64,000 nt of DNA from assembly GCA_002471665.1 (NCBI GenBank), contig DKQK01000025.1, positions 129,522 through 193,521 on the forward strand. The letters are read 5' to 3'. Positions 17,394-25,870 of this stretch are shown here, one piece after another (the first letter of the stretch is position 1; each line of letters begins with the position of its first letter). The DNA is from Gammaproteobacteria bacterium UBA7310 (GTDB taxonomy: Bacteria; Pseudomonadota; Gammaproteobacteria; Pseudomonadales; Ketobacteraceae). Below the pieces are notes generated by a model. That model made no database searches. It was not told the DNA's origin and saw only the letters and a list, made by a program, of their open reading frames with translations. The position numbers and the translations under genes are program-made.

Positions 17394-18557
17394 TCAGCGC
17401 AGGCGTTTGCGGTACCAGAAAACACCACCACCCAAGAGTAACAGGATGACCATCACTACACCCCAGGTATAACCGGATCCACTGGCCTGCACACCGTTGT
17501 TTTGCAGTGATGCCGATGCCGGCTGCCCCGTACCTTCTGCATGAGCGGCCGCAATAAGACCAGAGTCCATCTCACCGGCAAAGAAGTCGGGATGCAACTG
17601 CTGCATTTTCTTATTCAACGCCTGCAGCTCTTCCTGGCGCGCCGGATCCATTGCTTCCCTATCCATCTCGGCCAACATGGCAGCTTCCATTTCTCGCTCA
17701 AGGCGCTCATCCTCAGGCATAGATTCCAACTCTTCGCCCCCCTGCTCCGGTGGTTGCCCGGCCGCAACACCCTCCCGTTCATAGGTTTCATCTACAAATG
17801 GCTGATCCGGATCGGAGCTTTCAAACGGAGCCAGATTGGCAAGCTGGTCCGGGGTATGATTCATTTGAATTTTTTCATCCACTGTCTGGGCAAAACCGGC
17901 TGGATCAGTGCTGGTGGCGTCAGGAAAAGTGTCTGTAACATTGGATATTTCCCCGATGCCCACCTCGCTCACTTCGCGGGTTTCAATGGTGACATTTTCA
18001 GATAATTGATTGGTGGTCAGTGCTTCATCTTCTATTTTTTCACCGGTAATAATCTGGCCATTGGCATCCAGGTAAATGCGCTGCCCTACCTCATTCACCA
18101 CCATACCACCCAGGTATCGATAACGGCCCTGGGCGCACTGAACCAGAGGGCATGGATAGCGATTGTTGCCGGTGACCATTAACAGATCATGATCACCCAC
18201 ATCGAACAGCGGCTGACCGGGAATCAGCAGCACTTGACCGTTCTCGCTCTCTCCACCCATAAAACGCAGGGTAACGGTATCGCTCTGATAGTTGCCTTTC
18301 AGAATTCGATTAATATTATAAGTAACAAAGCGATAAGGTACTGCGGGATCAGACTCGTTCTCACGCTCGGCAAAACGGGTTTGCACATCCACCACCACCC
18401 CTTCAAACACTAATTGCGCCGCCACCACTTTTTCATCAACCGTACTGGCGTTTACAGTAGTGGAAAGCAATACGACGGCTGCGCTCGTCAACAAAAACTT
18501 AAACGTGGAAAACGGTAAAATACTGTGCACTAAATTCAATACGATATTCGGTTTCAT
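17394..18557 (-). CDS. Exported protein with C-terminal membrane/sorting-like tail
   Basis: A 387-residue protein with a long signal peptide (hydrophobic FLLTSAAVVLLSTTVNA, about 21-37). The mature N-terminus has a compact beta domain (LVFEGVVVDVQTRF, then ILKGNYQSDTVTLRFMGGE, about 49-115) with paired Cys in RYPCPLVQCAQG; beta domains of this look occur in secreted proteins near proteases. A low-complexity acidic middle part (EQGGEELESMPEDERLEREM) follows. The end is SGSGYTW, a single hydrophobic helix and RKRLR, the layout of tails processed by rhombosortase or exosortase, though neither enzyme is in view. GACAGGAAC precedes the ATG. It lies just downstream of the matrixin gene, after a terminator. 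Confidence 0.65.
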   Translation of the reverse strand: MKPNIVLNLVHSILPFSTFKFLLTSAAVVLLSTTVNASTVDEKVVAAQLVFEGVVVDVQTRFAERENESDPAVPYRFVTYNINRILKGNYQSDTVTLRFMGGESENGQVLLIPGQPLFDVGDHDLLMVTGNNRYPCPLVQCAQGRYRYLGGMVVNEVGQRIYLDANGQIITGEKIEDEALTTNQLSENVTIETREVSEVGIGEISNVTDTFPDATSTDPAGFAQTVDEKIQMNHTPDQLANLAPFESSDPDQPFVDETYEREGVAAGQPPEQGGEELESMPEDERLEREMEAAMLAEMDREAMDPARQEELQALNKKMQQLHPDFFAGEMDSGLIAAAHAEGTGQPASASLQNNGVQASGSGYTWGVVMVILLLLGGGVFWYRKRLR

Positions 18558-18597
18558 GGTACGTTCCTGTCCTATAGCAATAACAACAAATCCATTC

Positions 18598-18631
18598 AAA
18601 AGAGAGTGCCGGCAATGGGCTGGCACTCTCT
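18598..18631 (-). terminator. Intrinsic terminator after the matrixin gene
   Basis: Inverted repeat AGAGAGTGCC (18601-18610) and GGCACTCTCT (18622-18631) with an 11-base loop. On the minus strand the stem is followed by TTTTGAATGG. It lies 11 bases past the stop of the metalloprotease gene and 44 bases before the start of the next gene, so it should separate the two transcripts at least in part. Confidence 0.75.
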
Positions 18632-18641
18632 TCAACGTCAC

Positions 18642-19721
18642 TTAGTTCACACGAATGGAGATATAAGTTCGGTTATTGGTTTCTGTTACTTCAGATAACG
18701 TACTGTCTTCATCGATGATAACCCCTAACCAATAGGTCTGGCCGGACACCAGATCAGCAGGTATAGTCACCGGTGCCTGGAAGGTAAAGACGGTATTGCG
18801 ACCCAGGCCCATGCCGTTACGTCCACCAATACGGCGATCTCCGGTAGAGATATAATCATTGGTGGAAATAAAGTAGCCTACTTCCGTAGTCTGGTAGCTC
18901 TCACCGTTATTCTCATAACTGAACTCCACCAGATACTGCTGGCCTTTATTCACGTTATAACGGGGCTCACCATTCACTGTGGAGCTGCTGACCCAGCCGC
19001 CGCCACTGGTGCGGATGCGGGTACGGTCATGAGTACTGTACTCACCGCTGGCACCGGTTCGTCGCCATTGACTGACACCCAGATCCTGTACATTGCCCGG
19101 ATTGCCACCATACAGGGCCACTGCACCGCTGGAAGCATCCTCACCAAAGTAGGCGCGAGCCGTGCTGCCATTGGCGTGAATGTGATCCCAATCCTGCCCC
19201 ATGACACTGTAAGTATTGGCAGTATGGCTAAGGCCAACACCATGCCCCAGTTCATGGATAGCGGTGGTACGGAAAGGTCGGCTGCCACCGCCATATGGCC
19301 ACAGCACAGATTTGCTGTTGGAAGTGGTGTAGGCAACGGTATTGTCAAAGCGGATGTCCACTTCGGTGAAGCGACCGGTATTACAGTTCATCCACCAGTT
19401 GGCAATGGCCGGAGCACCAAACCCGTTAGACCACCAAATTTCGTTCTGGCCGTTATTGAAGCCAACACTGGTATCACCGTACACAATGCCGTAGTCGAAA
19501 GCAGAGGGGTTCTGATTTACCAGGCTGATACTGTTGCCCAATGCGGAGCGCCAGCTGCTACCGGATGGAAATCCGATGTCACTTGCACGCATGGTGGCAC
19601 TGGTTCCAGACCAACGAATGTTATTTCCGTTACAGGTAATCAGAGTGTAAGCCTCTGCCGCACCGCTTACTGCAAAAGCCAAAGCGGCAGCACCACCGCA
19701 GATTGTTTTATTGAATTTCAC
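18642..19721 (-). CDS. Secreted matrixin-type zinc metalloprotease
   Basis: A 359-residue secreted protein. Signal peptide 1-24 (cleavage after AEA). Catalytic zinc motif HELGHGVGLSH (His156, Glu157, His160, His166) with the metzincin Met-turn SVMG (Met174), close spacing typical of the matrixin family M10. Residues about 240-359 form a beta-sandwich: YLVEFSYENNGESY and the ending STLSEVTETNNR are characteristic of CARDB-type domains, likely a substrate- or surface-binding module. No propeptide cysteine switch is visible, so latency would be controlled differently from animal matrixins. The start is GTG at 19721 with AGGGAGA upstream. A complex 340-base leader region and a downstream terminator mark it as a single-gene unit. 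Confidence 0.87.
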   Translation of the reverse strand: MKFNKTICGGAAALAFAVSGAAEAYTLITCNGNNIRWSGTSATMRASDIGFPSGSSWRSALGNSISLVNQNPSAFDYGIVYGDTSVGFNNGQNEIWWSNGFGAPAIANWWMNCNTGRFTEVDIRFDNTVAYTTSNSKSVLWPYGGGSRPFRTTAIHELGHGVGLSHTANTYSVMGQDWDHIHANGSTARAYFGEDASSGAVALYGGNPGNVQDLGVSQWRRTGASGEYSTHDRTRIRTSGGGWVSSSTVNGEPRYNVNKGQQYLVEFSYENNGESYQTTEVGYFISTNDYISTGDRRIGGRNGMGLGRNTVFTFQAPVTIPADLVSGQTYWLGVIIDEDSTLSEVTETNNRTYISIRVN

Positions 19722-19863
19722 TTTACAGTCTCCCTGTTGTGTAAAGTTTCCGGAACTGAATCCATTTCAGATTACCGGAGTCAAACAATTGAAATGCACA
19801 GCATCAGCAGCAAAAAACCCCAATTGCACCGGGCTGCTTATTTGCTGTAGTGAGCGTTGGGCT

Positions 19864-19888
19864 CATAAAAACGAGAGTCTTACTCTCG
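19864..19888 (-). terminator. Terminator-like hairpin in the matrixin leader
   Basis: On the minus strand CGAGAGT-AAG-ACTCTCG (19888-19872) is followed at once by TTTTTATG, a compact intrinsic-terminator shape. It is about 150 bases upstream of the protease start codon and about 130 bases beyond the topA hairpin. Either it is a second topA terminator or an attenuator controlling the protease gene; sequence alone does not decide. Confidence 0.6.
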
Positions 19889-20014
19889 AAGCAGGGACAT
19901 AGTAACGGCAGGTTCCGAAAAAGACGGTGTACTTTGGCAGGGTCGTTAAGTTGATTATGGGGTGTTAAAAATGTGACGGGATAAACATTTCAAATACCAA
20001 TAGAAGGCGCGGTA

Positions 20015-20037
20015 AAGCCCGGCACAGTGCCGGGCTT
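20015..20037 (-). terminator. topA terminator hairpin
   Basis: AAGCCCGGCAC (20015-20025) and GTGCCGGGCTT (20027-20037) form a perfect G/C-rich inverted repeat 27 bases after the topA stop. On the minus strand it is followed by a short TTT only, so it is a moderate intrinsic terminator. Confidence 0.7.
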
Positions 20038-20063
20038 ACTATGGTTCACTTGCTGTGGTTCGC

Positions 20064-22805
20064 TTACTTCTTCTTGGCTGACGATTTTTTAGCTGTTGCT
20101 TTTTTGGCCGTGGTCTTTTTGGCCGTACTCTTCTTTTTGGCTCCGCTTGTTTTTGCCGCTGTTTTCTTGGCAGCAGACGGTTTCTTCTCCACCCATTTGC
20201 TGCCGTCGTAGGTAGCGGACCATCCGGTGGCCTTGCCCTCGGCGTTTTCCGTCATCACGTACTGCGATTTGGTTTTGCGGCTGTAACGGATAATGGCTTT
20301 ATTGCCCGCACCGTCTGTTTCCGGTGCCTGCAACAGGAAGTGGTATTTCGGATCCAGTTTATCCGCCACCGATTTGACTTCCTCCACCAGTGGCGCCCGG
20401 GTCTCCCGGTGTTTGGGGAACTGGCTGGCCGCCAGGAACAGTCCGGAGGCGCCGTCGCGCAACAGGAAATGATCATCGGATTTTTCACAGGCCAGGTGCG
20501 GCATGGGAATCGGGTCGGCCTTGGGCGGCGCCACTTCACCGTTGCGCAGCAGTTTGCGGGTGTTCTTGCAGTCTGCGTTGGTACAACCGAAGTATTTACC
20601 GAAGCGTCCGGTTTTCAACTGCATGTCGGAACCGCATTTGTCGCACTCCACGATGGGGCCGTCATAGCCTTTGATTTTGAAATTACCCTGCTCGATTTCG
20701 TAACCCTCGCAATCCGGGCTGTTACCGCAGATGTGCAGTTTACGTTTCTCATCGATCAGGTAATTTTCCATGGCGGTGCCGCATTTGGGACAACGGCGTT
20801 TTTCACGCAGGGCTTTGGCTTCGCTTTCGTCATCATCGGCATTGATGGTTTCCGAACCATGGATCAGGTTCAGGGTTTCCTTGCAACGCTCCTTGGGCGG
20901 CAGCGCATAACCGGTGCAGCCCAGGAAAACACCGGTACTGCCGGTGCGGATGGCCATGGGACGGGAACAGGCCGGGCACTCAATATCGGTCTCCACCGGT
21001 GGATTGGTGCGCATTCCACCGTCTTCGCTTTCGGCTTTTTCCAGCTTCTTGCTGAAGTCGGCGTAGAACCCGTCCAGAACCTGCTTCCATTCCAGCTTGC
21101 CCTCGGCAATCTCATCCAGCTGCTCCTCCATTTTGGCGGTGAAGCTGTAGTCCATCAGATTGTCAAAGTTTTCATTGAGACGGTCGGTAACAATATCGCC
21201 CATCTTCTCGGCGTAGAAGCGTCGATTCTCCAGCTTCACATACCCACGATCCTGAATCGTGGAAATAATGGAAGCGTAAGTGGAGGGGCGGCCAATGCCC
21301 TGCTTTTCCAGCTCTTTCACCAGGCTGGCTTCTGAGTAACGGGCCGGCGGCTTGGTGAAATGCTGGCTGGGATCCAGTTTTTTCAGATTCAGGATTTCAC
21401 CAATGGCCACATCCGGCAATTCAATGTCTTCTTCGGATTTTTTGGTGCCGGGCATTTTCACCGCCAAATGGCCATCAAATTTCAGAATCCGGCCTTTGGT
21501 GCGTAATTCAAAATTTTCGGCTTTCACCGTCAGATTGGTGCTCAGGTATTCGGCCGGCGGCATCTGGCAGGCCACGAAACGCTTCCAAATCAGGTCATAG
21601 AGGCGCTGTGCGTCCGTCTCCAGGCCGGACACATCATTAGCCAGCACACTTACGTCTGTAGGGCGAATGGCCTCGTGGGCCTCCTGTGCGCCTTCCTTGC
21701 TGGCGTATGAGAGAGGTTTTTCCGGTACGTAGCGGGTGCCAAAATTGCCCTCTATGTAATCCCGCACATTGGCCACCGCCTCTGTACTGAGGTTGGTGGA
21801 ATCGGTACGCATATAAGTGATGTAACCCGCTTCGTATAAACGTTGGGCCATCATCATGGTCTTTTTAACACTGAAACCCAGGCGGGTACTGGCTCCCTGC
21901 TGCAGGGTTGAGGTAGTGAACGGCGCCGCCGGACGGGACTTGGTGGGTTTGTCCTCTCGGCCGGCCACGGTGTAGGCCGCATTCTGCAATACCGCCAGGG
22001 CCTGATCGGTCTGCTCTTTATTAATCGGGCGGAAATTCTGGCCATTCTGCCTGGCCACCTGCAGCCGCAGTGCATCCTGTTTGGCGGTGGTGGTATCCGC
22101 ATACACTTCCCAGTATTCCTCTGGAATGAAGGCACGGATTTCACGCTCACGCTCCACCACCAGTTTCACCGCAACCGACTGCACCCGGCCGGCAGACAAG
22201 CCGCGGGCGATTTTGGCCCACAACAATGGCGACACCATATAGCCGACAACACGATCGAGGAAACGCCGGGCCTGCTGTGCGTTCACCCGGTTACCGTTTA
22301 CCGTCCCCGGTTCCCGGAACGCCTCCTGAATGGCGCTTTTGGTAATTTCATTAAACACCACGCGCTTGTAGCGATCCTCGTCGCCCCCGATCACTTCACG
22401 CAAGTGCCAGGCAATGGCTTCCCCTTCCCTGTCCAAATCCGTCGCGAGGTAAATGGTGTCGGCCTGTTCCGCCAGTTTCTGTAATTCGTTCACCACCTTC
22501 TGTTTGTCCGGCAGCACCTGATAGTTGGCTTCCCAGCCATGCTCCGGATCCACCCCCATGCGCCCGATCAAGGCACTGCGGGCTTTTTCCTTTTTATAGC
22601 GGGCCTTCTCTTCCGGTGCCATTTTACGGGTTAACGCTGCCTGCTTGGCACGCTCAGCCGGGTCTACCGTGGATTTTCCACTGCCGCTGGTGGGTAAGTC
22701 ACGCACATGGCCCACGCTGGATTTCACCACGAAATCCTTGCCCAGGTACTTATTGATGGTTTTCGCCTTGGCCGGCGACTCCACGATTACCAGTGACTTT
22801 CCCAT
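20064..22805 (-). CDS. topA: DNA topoisomerase I
   Basis: A 913-residue type IA topoisomerase that relaxes negative supercoils. TOPRIM start SLVIVESPAKAKTINKYLG; acidic DLDREGEAIAWHL; active-site Tyr in GYITYMRTDST (about residue 331); SAGRVQSVAVKLVVEREREI. C-terminal zinc ribbons with four-Cys patterns: CPACSRPM, CPKCGTAMENYL and CDKCGSDMQLK. The last 38 residues are a Lys/Ala/Thr-rich tail of AKK-type repeats (KKTAAK, TAKKTTAKKATAKKSSAKKK), similar to histone-H1-like tails and expected to bind DNA. Length exceeds E. coli TopA (865) mainly because of this tail. A sigma-70 promoter is visible upstream (own entry). Confidence 0.97.
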   Translation of the reverse strand: MGKSLVIVESPAKAKTINKYLGKDFVVKSSVGHVRDLPTSGSGKSTVDPAERAKQAALTRKMAPEEKARYKKEKARSALIGRMGVDPEHGWEANYQVLPDKQKVVNELQKLAEQADTIYLATDLDREGEAIAWHLREVIGGDEDRYKRVVFNEITKSAIQEAFREPGTVNGNRVNAQQARRFLDRVVGYMVSPLLWAKIARGLSAGRVQSVAVKLVVEREREIRAFIPEEYWEVYADTTTAKQDALRLQVARQNGQNFRPINKEQTDQALAVLQNAAYTVAGREDKPTKSRPAAPFTTSTLQQGASTRLGFSVKKTMMMAQRLYEAGYITYMRTDSTNLSTEAVANVRDYIEGNFGTRYVPEKPLSYASKEGAQEAHEAIRPTDVSVLANDVSGLETDAQRLYDLIWKRFVACQMPPAEYLSTNLTVKAENFELRTKGRILKFDGHLAVKMPGTKKSEEDIELPDVAIGEILNLKKLDPSQHFTKPPARYSEASLVKELEKQGIGRPSTYASIISTIQDRGYVKLENRRFYAEKMGDIVTDRLNENFDNLMDYSFTAKMEEQLDEIAEGKLEWKQVLDGFYADFSKKLEKAESEDGGMRTNPPVETDIECPACSRPMAIRTGSTGVFLGCTGYALPPKERCKETLNLIHGSETINADDDESEAKALREKRRCPKCGTAMENYLIDEKRKLHICGNSPDCEGYEIEQGNFKIKGYDGPIVECDKCGSDMQLKTGRFGKYFGCTNADCKNTRKLLRNGEVAPPKADPIPMPHLACEKSDDHFLLRDGASGLFLAASQFPKHRETRAPLVEEVKSVADKLDPKYHFLLQAPETDGAGNKAIIRYSRKTKSQYVMTENAEGKATGWSATYDGSKWVEKKPSAAKKTAAKTSGAKKKSTAKKTTAKKATAKKSSAKKK

Positions 22806-23119
22806 AGATTAGATTCCAACCTTACTGGCTAAAAAGAATTCAATTAGTATTTCAATCTTCAACGAAAGGGCGACATATATAAGAGGTGTCAGCCCTTGGG
22901 TCAAGGGAGCGTATCGCCACCTTGACTAATTTGTTTTTAGGATGGATTGTTGCTTTTTTCCAAATCTGGACCAAAACTTTTCCAACAGCAAGGTGGCAAC
23001 CTCCTATTTTTCAATAACTTAGAAAACTGTCACAATTCAGTAATCTGCGCATTTAAGATACTGATGCGGCCTGTGGCCCACCAAAAAATATTCAATCAAG
23101 TTGATCTGGAAACCATGCA
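22806..23119. other. Divergent topA upstream region
   Basis: A 314-base gap between topA (minus) and an exported protein gene (plus). It contains the topA promoter at 22876-22904, overlapped by the inverted repeat CCCTTG-GGT-CAAGGG (22893-22907), which could be an operator for a regulator of topA. I see nothing else nameable in 22910-23119. Confidence 0.5.
22876..22904 (-). promoter_or_regulatory. topA sigma-70 promoter
   Basis: On the minus strand TTGACC (22904-22899, five of six to consensus) and TATATA (22881-22876) are spaced by exactly 17 bases, giving a leader of about 64 bases. The -35 hexamer is embedded in the palindrome CCCTTG-GGT-CAAGGG, so a dimeric protein binding there would compete with polymerase. 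Confidence 0.7.
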
Positions 23120-23848
23120 ATGGGACTGACCCGACCACAATTCAAGATCATCACGCTGTTTGCTCTGCTGACGCTGGGCGGTGTTTTCCCCGTTCAAGCG
23201 GATGAGAATGCCCTGCACAGAGCCCAGTTCGGGAGCCAATCCACCCTGCTTGCGGTGATCATCGATTTTGAGCGCTATCGCAATGGACTGGGTGATCGCC
23301 ATCTCCACCAGCAGCTCGACACCCATCTGACCCGGTTCAGACAGCACTTTGAAACACTGAGTTCAATCCAGCCCAGGCTTGCAGAGGCCCGGCGGGCAGC
23401 ATTGAAACAACAATGGCAACGGGTGGCACGGCGCCTGGGTGCCTGGCTGGTGACCATTGAACAAGGGGGGTTCATAGACCAGGAAATCACTTACCAGTAC
23501 CAGGAAGAGATGACCGCATTCTGGGATCAGCTCAGCACTCAAACCAGCTCCAGTGGCCTGATCACGCCCTCTGAAGAGAGCATACTGCTATTGCAGCACA
23601 GCAATTTACGCTACCTCAATGCCCACTGGAAACTGGCACCCTATGCCCACCACCACCTTACAGAACTGGTTGCGCTGCTGGACCGGCAGGTTCAGATCCT
23701 GCAGCCGCGCACCACCGATTTACAACGCAAGTGGGCGCTGCTCAAACGGGCTCTGCTGCAGGAAGATCGCAGCATGGGCTTCATCGTCAACCGTTACAGC
23801 GGGGATTTGATTGAGCTGCTTGAGCCACCGCTGACCACTGATTTTTGA
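23120..23848 (+). CDS. Exported helical protein of unknown function
   Basis: A 242-residue protein with a signal peptide (FKIITLFALLTLGGVFPVQA, residues 8-27). The mature part is mostly helical with many Gln, Arg and Leu residues (LHQQLDTHLTRFRQHFETL; RAALKQQWQRVARRLGAWL) and a conserved-looking core SILLLQHSNLRYLNAHWKL. No known domain recognised. Its final 55 bases overlap the 3' end of the AraC-type regulator gene on the opposite strand, an unusually long convergent overlap. A start a little upstream is not available; no strong ribosome-binding site precedes this ATG. Confidence 0.65.
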   Translation: MGLTRPQFKIITLFALLTLGGVFPVQADENALHRAQFGSQSTLLAVIIDFERYRNGLGDRHLHQQLDTHLTRFRQHFETLSSIQPRLAEARRAALKQQWQRVARRLGAWLVTIEQGGFIDQEITYQYQEEMTAFWDQLSTQTSSSGLITPSEESILLLQHSNLRYLNAHWKLAPYAHHHLTELVALLDRQVQILQPRTTDLQRKWALLKRALLQEDRSMGFIVNRYSGDLIELLEPPLTTDF

Positions 23849-24831
23849 TACTGCAGCGGCGTCGTGCCACTCCAATGACGAAAAGCACGGCTAAAGGCAC
23901 TTTGCTCGGAATAGCCCAGTAACAGTGCTATCTCCGCCAGGGTTAAGTGCCGTTCTGCCAGATATTGCCGAGCCAATTGATAGCGAATGGCCTTCAGCAG
24001 CTCTTTGAACACCAGCCCCCGTTCCTGTAAGCGACGATGCAAGGTGCGCCGTGACATGGCCAGGGACCTGGCCACGGTTTCCAGCGTGGGCTCACCGCCC
24101 TGCACCGATTTCACCATGGCCTGTTGCAGGCGATCAAAGAAATCCACCTGCTGCGGCAATACCGATAGCAGCGTTTGCGCCTGTTGCTCCAGCAGCTGTT
24201 TGAGGGCCGGATCGCTGTTGGTCACCGACAATCGCAGATAATCCACCGGAAAATGCAATTCCAACTGCGGCTGGTCAAAGGCAATGGGGCACTGAACAAA
24301 CTGCTGATACTCTTGCGTGGACAGCGGTGCTGCGCAGACAAAGTTAATCCGCGTAGGCTGCAGATCCGGCTGCCCGGTCATGGCTCTGAGATTGGCGATC
24401 ATGCCCATCACCAACACTTCATCCGACAATTGGGTCGACGGCCCATACTGATTACTCCAGCACAGGCAGGCCTGATCGTGGCGTATTTCAAGGCGCGCGG
24501 TGTCACCATCATGCAGCAGGCGCTGATAACGCTGGAACCGCTGCAGGGCCTCAGCCACCGTATCGCAGGACAGGGTCAGATAACCCAGCACCCCCACATA
24601 GGCCGGTTTGATGGACTGCCCCAGCTCCATCCCCACCAGATGGCCGGGCAGGTGCTGCTGCAACTGCTCCAGTAAACGCCACCATTGCTGAAAACGCATG
24701 CGGCTGGCGGGCTGAAACTGCTTCAGCTCCCGTTCCAGCTCCGCTATTTGTAACTGATTGGCCGCCAGGTAATCCAACAACAGCGCGGCAAGATCGCCGC
24801 TTACATTCATATCCGCCAGTAAGGTAGGCAC
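23794..24831 (-). CDS. AraC-family transcriptional regulator (OruR/ArgR-like layout)
   Basis: A 345-residue regulator. The N-terminal two thirds match the arabinose-binding-type domain of the OruR/VirS-like group (GMELGQSIKPAYVGVLGYLT near 68-87; SVTNSDPALKQLLEQQAQTL near 204-223). The C-terminal DNA-binding domain has two helix-turn-helix units: TLETVARSLAMSRRTLHRRL and LTLAEIALLLGYSEQSAFSR followed by AFRHWSGTTPLQYQ. The start is taken as GTG at 24831; an in-frame ATG at 24810 is an alternative. It is divergent from the fatty acid hydroxylase gene, which it may regulate (inference from position only). Confidence 0.88.
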   Translation of the reverse strand: MPTLLADMNVSGDLAALLLDYLAANQLQIAELERELKQFQPASRMRFQQWWRLLEQLQQHLPGHLVGMELGQSIKPAYVGVLGYLTLSCDTVAEALQRFQRYQRLLHDGDTARLEIRHDQACLCWSNQYGPSTQLSDEVLVMGMIANLRAMTGQPDLQPTRINFVCAAPLSTQEYQQFVQCPIAFDQPQLELHFPVDYLRLSVTNSDPALKQLLEQQAQTLLSVLPQQVDFFDRLQQAMVKSVQGGEPTLETVARSLAMSRRTLHRRLQERGLVFKELLKAIRYQLARQYLAERHLTLAEIALLLGYSEQSAFSRAFRHWSGTTPLQYQKSVVSGGSSSSIKSPL

Positions 24832-24970
24832 AACTCAGGTGTTCCTCGCACATTCGTAGTCATCACAACAGGCTGGCGGGAATTGTCAAAAATTAGGCCT
24901 GTCGGGTCAATCCCCAATGGATGAACGGCACTATAGTGAGCAGCATAACGACCACCCACTGGAAGCTTTT

Positions 24971-25870
24971 ATGTCTGACGTTTTACACGCTGTTTTCTTT
25001 GTCTTGGCCTTTGGCGCTGTCTTCATTGCTGTCATTCTGCTGGAGGCAGGCTACATTCGCTGGCGAGGTCGCAGCGGGGTATATCACCTGCGGGAAACCC
25101 TGGCCAACCTGGGCACCGGGTTCTCGTACAAAATCGTCGATGGCATTGCCATTGCCCTGTTCATTCAGGCCTTTTACAGCTGGGTGTATCAGTTTGGGCT
25201 GCAGTGGAACCCTGCTCTCTCGGTTGGGAGCGTGCTGGTGCTGATTGTGCTGGTGGATTTTTGCTTTTATGTGCAGCATTACCTGATGCACAAAACACGC
25301 TGGTTCTGGGCCAGTCACGTTACTCACCATTCATCCGAACACATGAATTTTTCCACCGCGCTGCGGCAGAATTTCACCCATGCGTTCAACGGCGCCTGGA
25401 TTTTGTGGTGGATTCCGGCCGCCTTGGTGGGTTTTGACAAGGATTGGGTATTGCTGGCCATTGAAGGCAATCTGGTCTATCAGTTTTTCCTGCATACCGA
25501 GCAGGTAAAACGGCTGGGCTGGCTGGAGACGTTTCTCAACACCCCGTCCCATCACCGGGTTCATCATGGCCGCAATCCGGCGCAGATCGATACCAATTTC
25601 GGTGGCATTTTGATTATCTGGGACAAACTGCTGGGTACCTTCCGTGATGAGCGGGATGCGGGGCCCATTGTCTATGGCGTTACCCGGATGCCCGAGAAGC
25701 CCTACAACCCGGTGTACCTGCAATTGCATGAATGGGCCAGCCTATGGCGGGACCTGCGCACCTATCGGGACTGGCGCATACTGGTGAAACCACCGGAATG
25801 GGTGCGCCAACAATACCCGGATACCACATTCGAGCCGCAACAGCCCCCTAAACCGCCAGTAAGCGCTTGA
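24971..25870 (+). CDS. Sterol desaturase / fatty acid hydroxylase family membrane protein
   Basis: A 299-residue di-iron membrane oxygenase. The eight-His signature is present as HYLMH, HVTHHSSEH and HRVHHGRN, plus a further His in the QFFLHTEQ region. About four hydrophobic segments (VFFVLAFGAVFIAVILL; IAIALFIQAFYSWV; VLVLIVLVDFCFYV; AWILWWIPAALVGF). The family hydroxylates or desaturates lipids such as fatty acids, sterols or carotenoids; the substrate is not predictable. I prefer ATG 24971 (GGAAGC upstream, hydrophobic segment begins at once) over the in-frame ATG at 24917. Convergent overlap of 23 bases with the next gene. Confidence 0.88.
   Translation: MSDVLHAVFFVLAFGAVFIAVILLEAGYIRWRGRSGVYHLRETLANLGTGFSYKIVDGIAIALFIQAFYSWVYQFGLQWNPALSVGSVLVLIVLVDFCFYVQHYLMHKTRWFWASHVTHHSSEHMNFSTALRQNFTHAFNGAWILWWIPAALVGFDKDWVLLAIEGNLVYQFFLHTEQVKRLGWLETFLNTPSHHRVHHGRNPAQIDTNFGGILIIWDKLLGTFRDERDAGPIVYGVTRMPEKPYNPVYLQLHEWASLWRDLRTYRDWRILVKPPEWVRQQYPDTTFEPQQPPKPPVSA

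Larger units (their letters stand above)
19722..20063. other. Leader/intergenic region between topA and the matrixin gene
   Basis: This 342-base region holds the topA terminator (20015-20037) and, nearer the protease gene, two potential hairpins read on the minus strand: a 7-bp stem with T-run (19872-19888, own entry) and AGCAGC (19833-19838) pairing with GCTGCT (19806-19811) around a loop containing GGGGTTTTTT. Together they would form a structured 5' leader if transcription of the protease begins above 19890. No known riboswitch consensus is recognisable. Confidence 0.45.

Noticed and set aside
19722..19990. c-di-GMP (GEMM) riboswitch in the protease leader
   Set aside because: I looked for the conserved GEMM core and receptor-loop pattern on the minus strand and did not find it.
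20340..21335. 331-codon open frame on the plus strand inside topA
   Set aside because: It is entirely antisense to conserved topoisomerase motifs; its product is a His/Phe-rich string without domain or ribosome-binding site.
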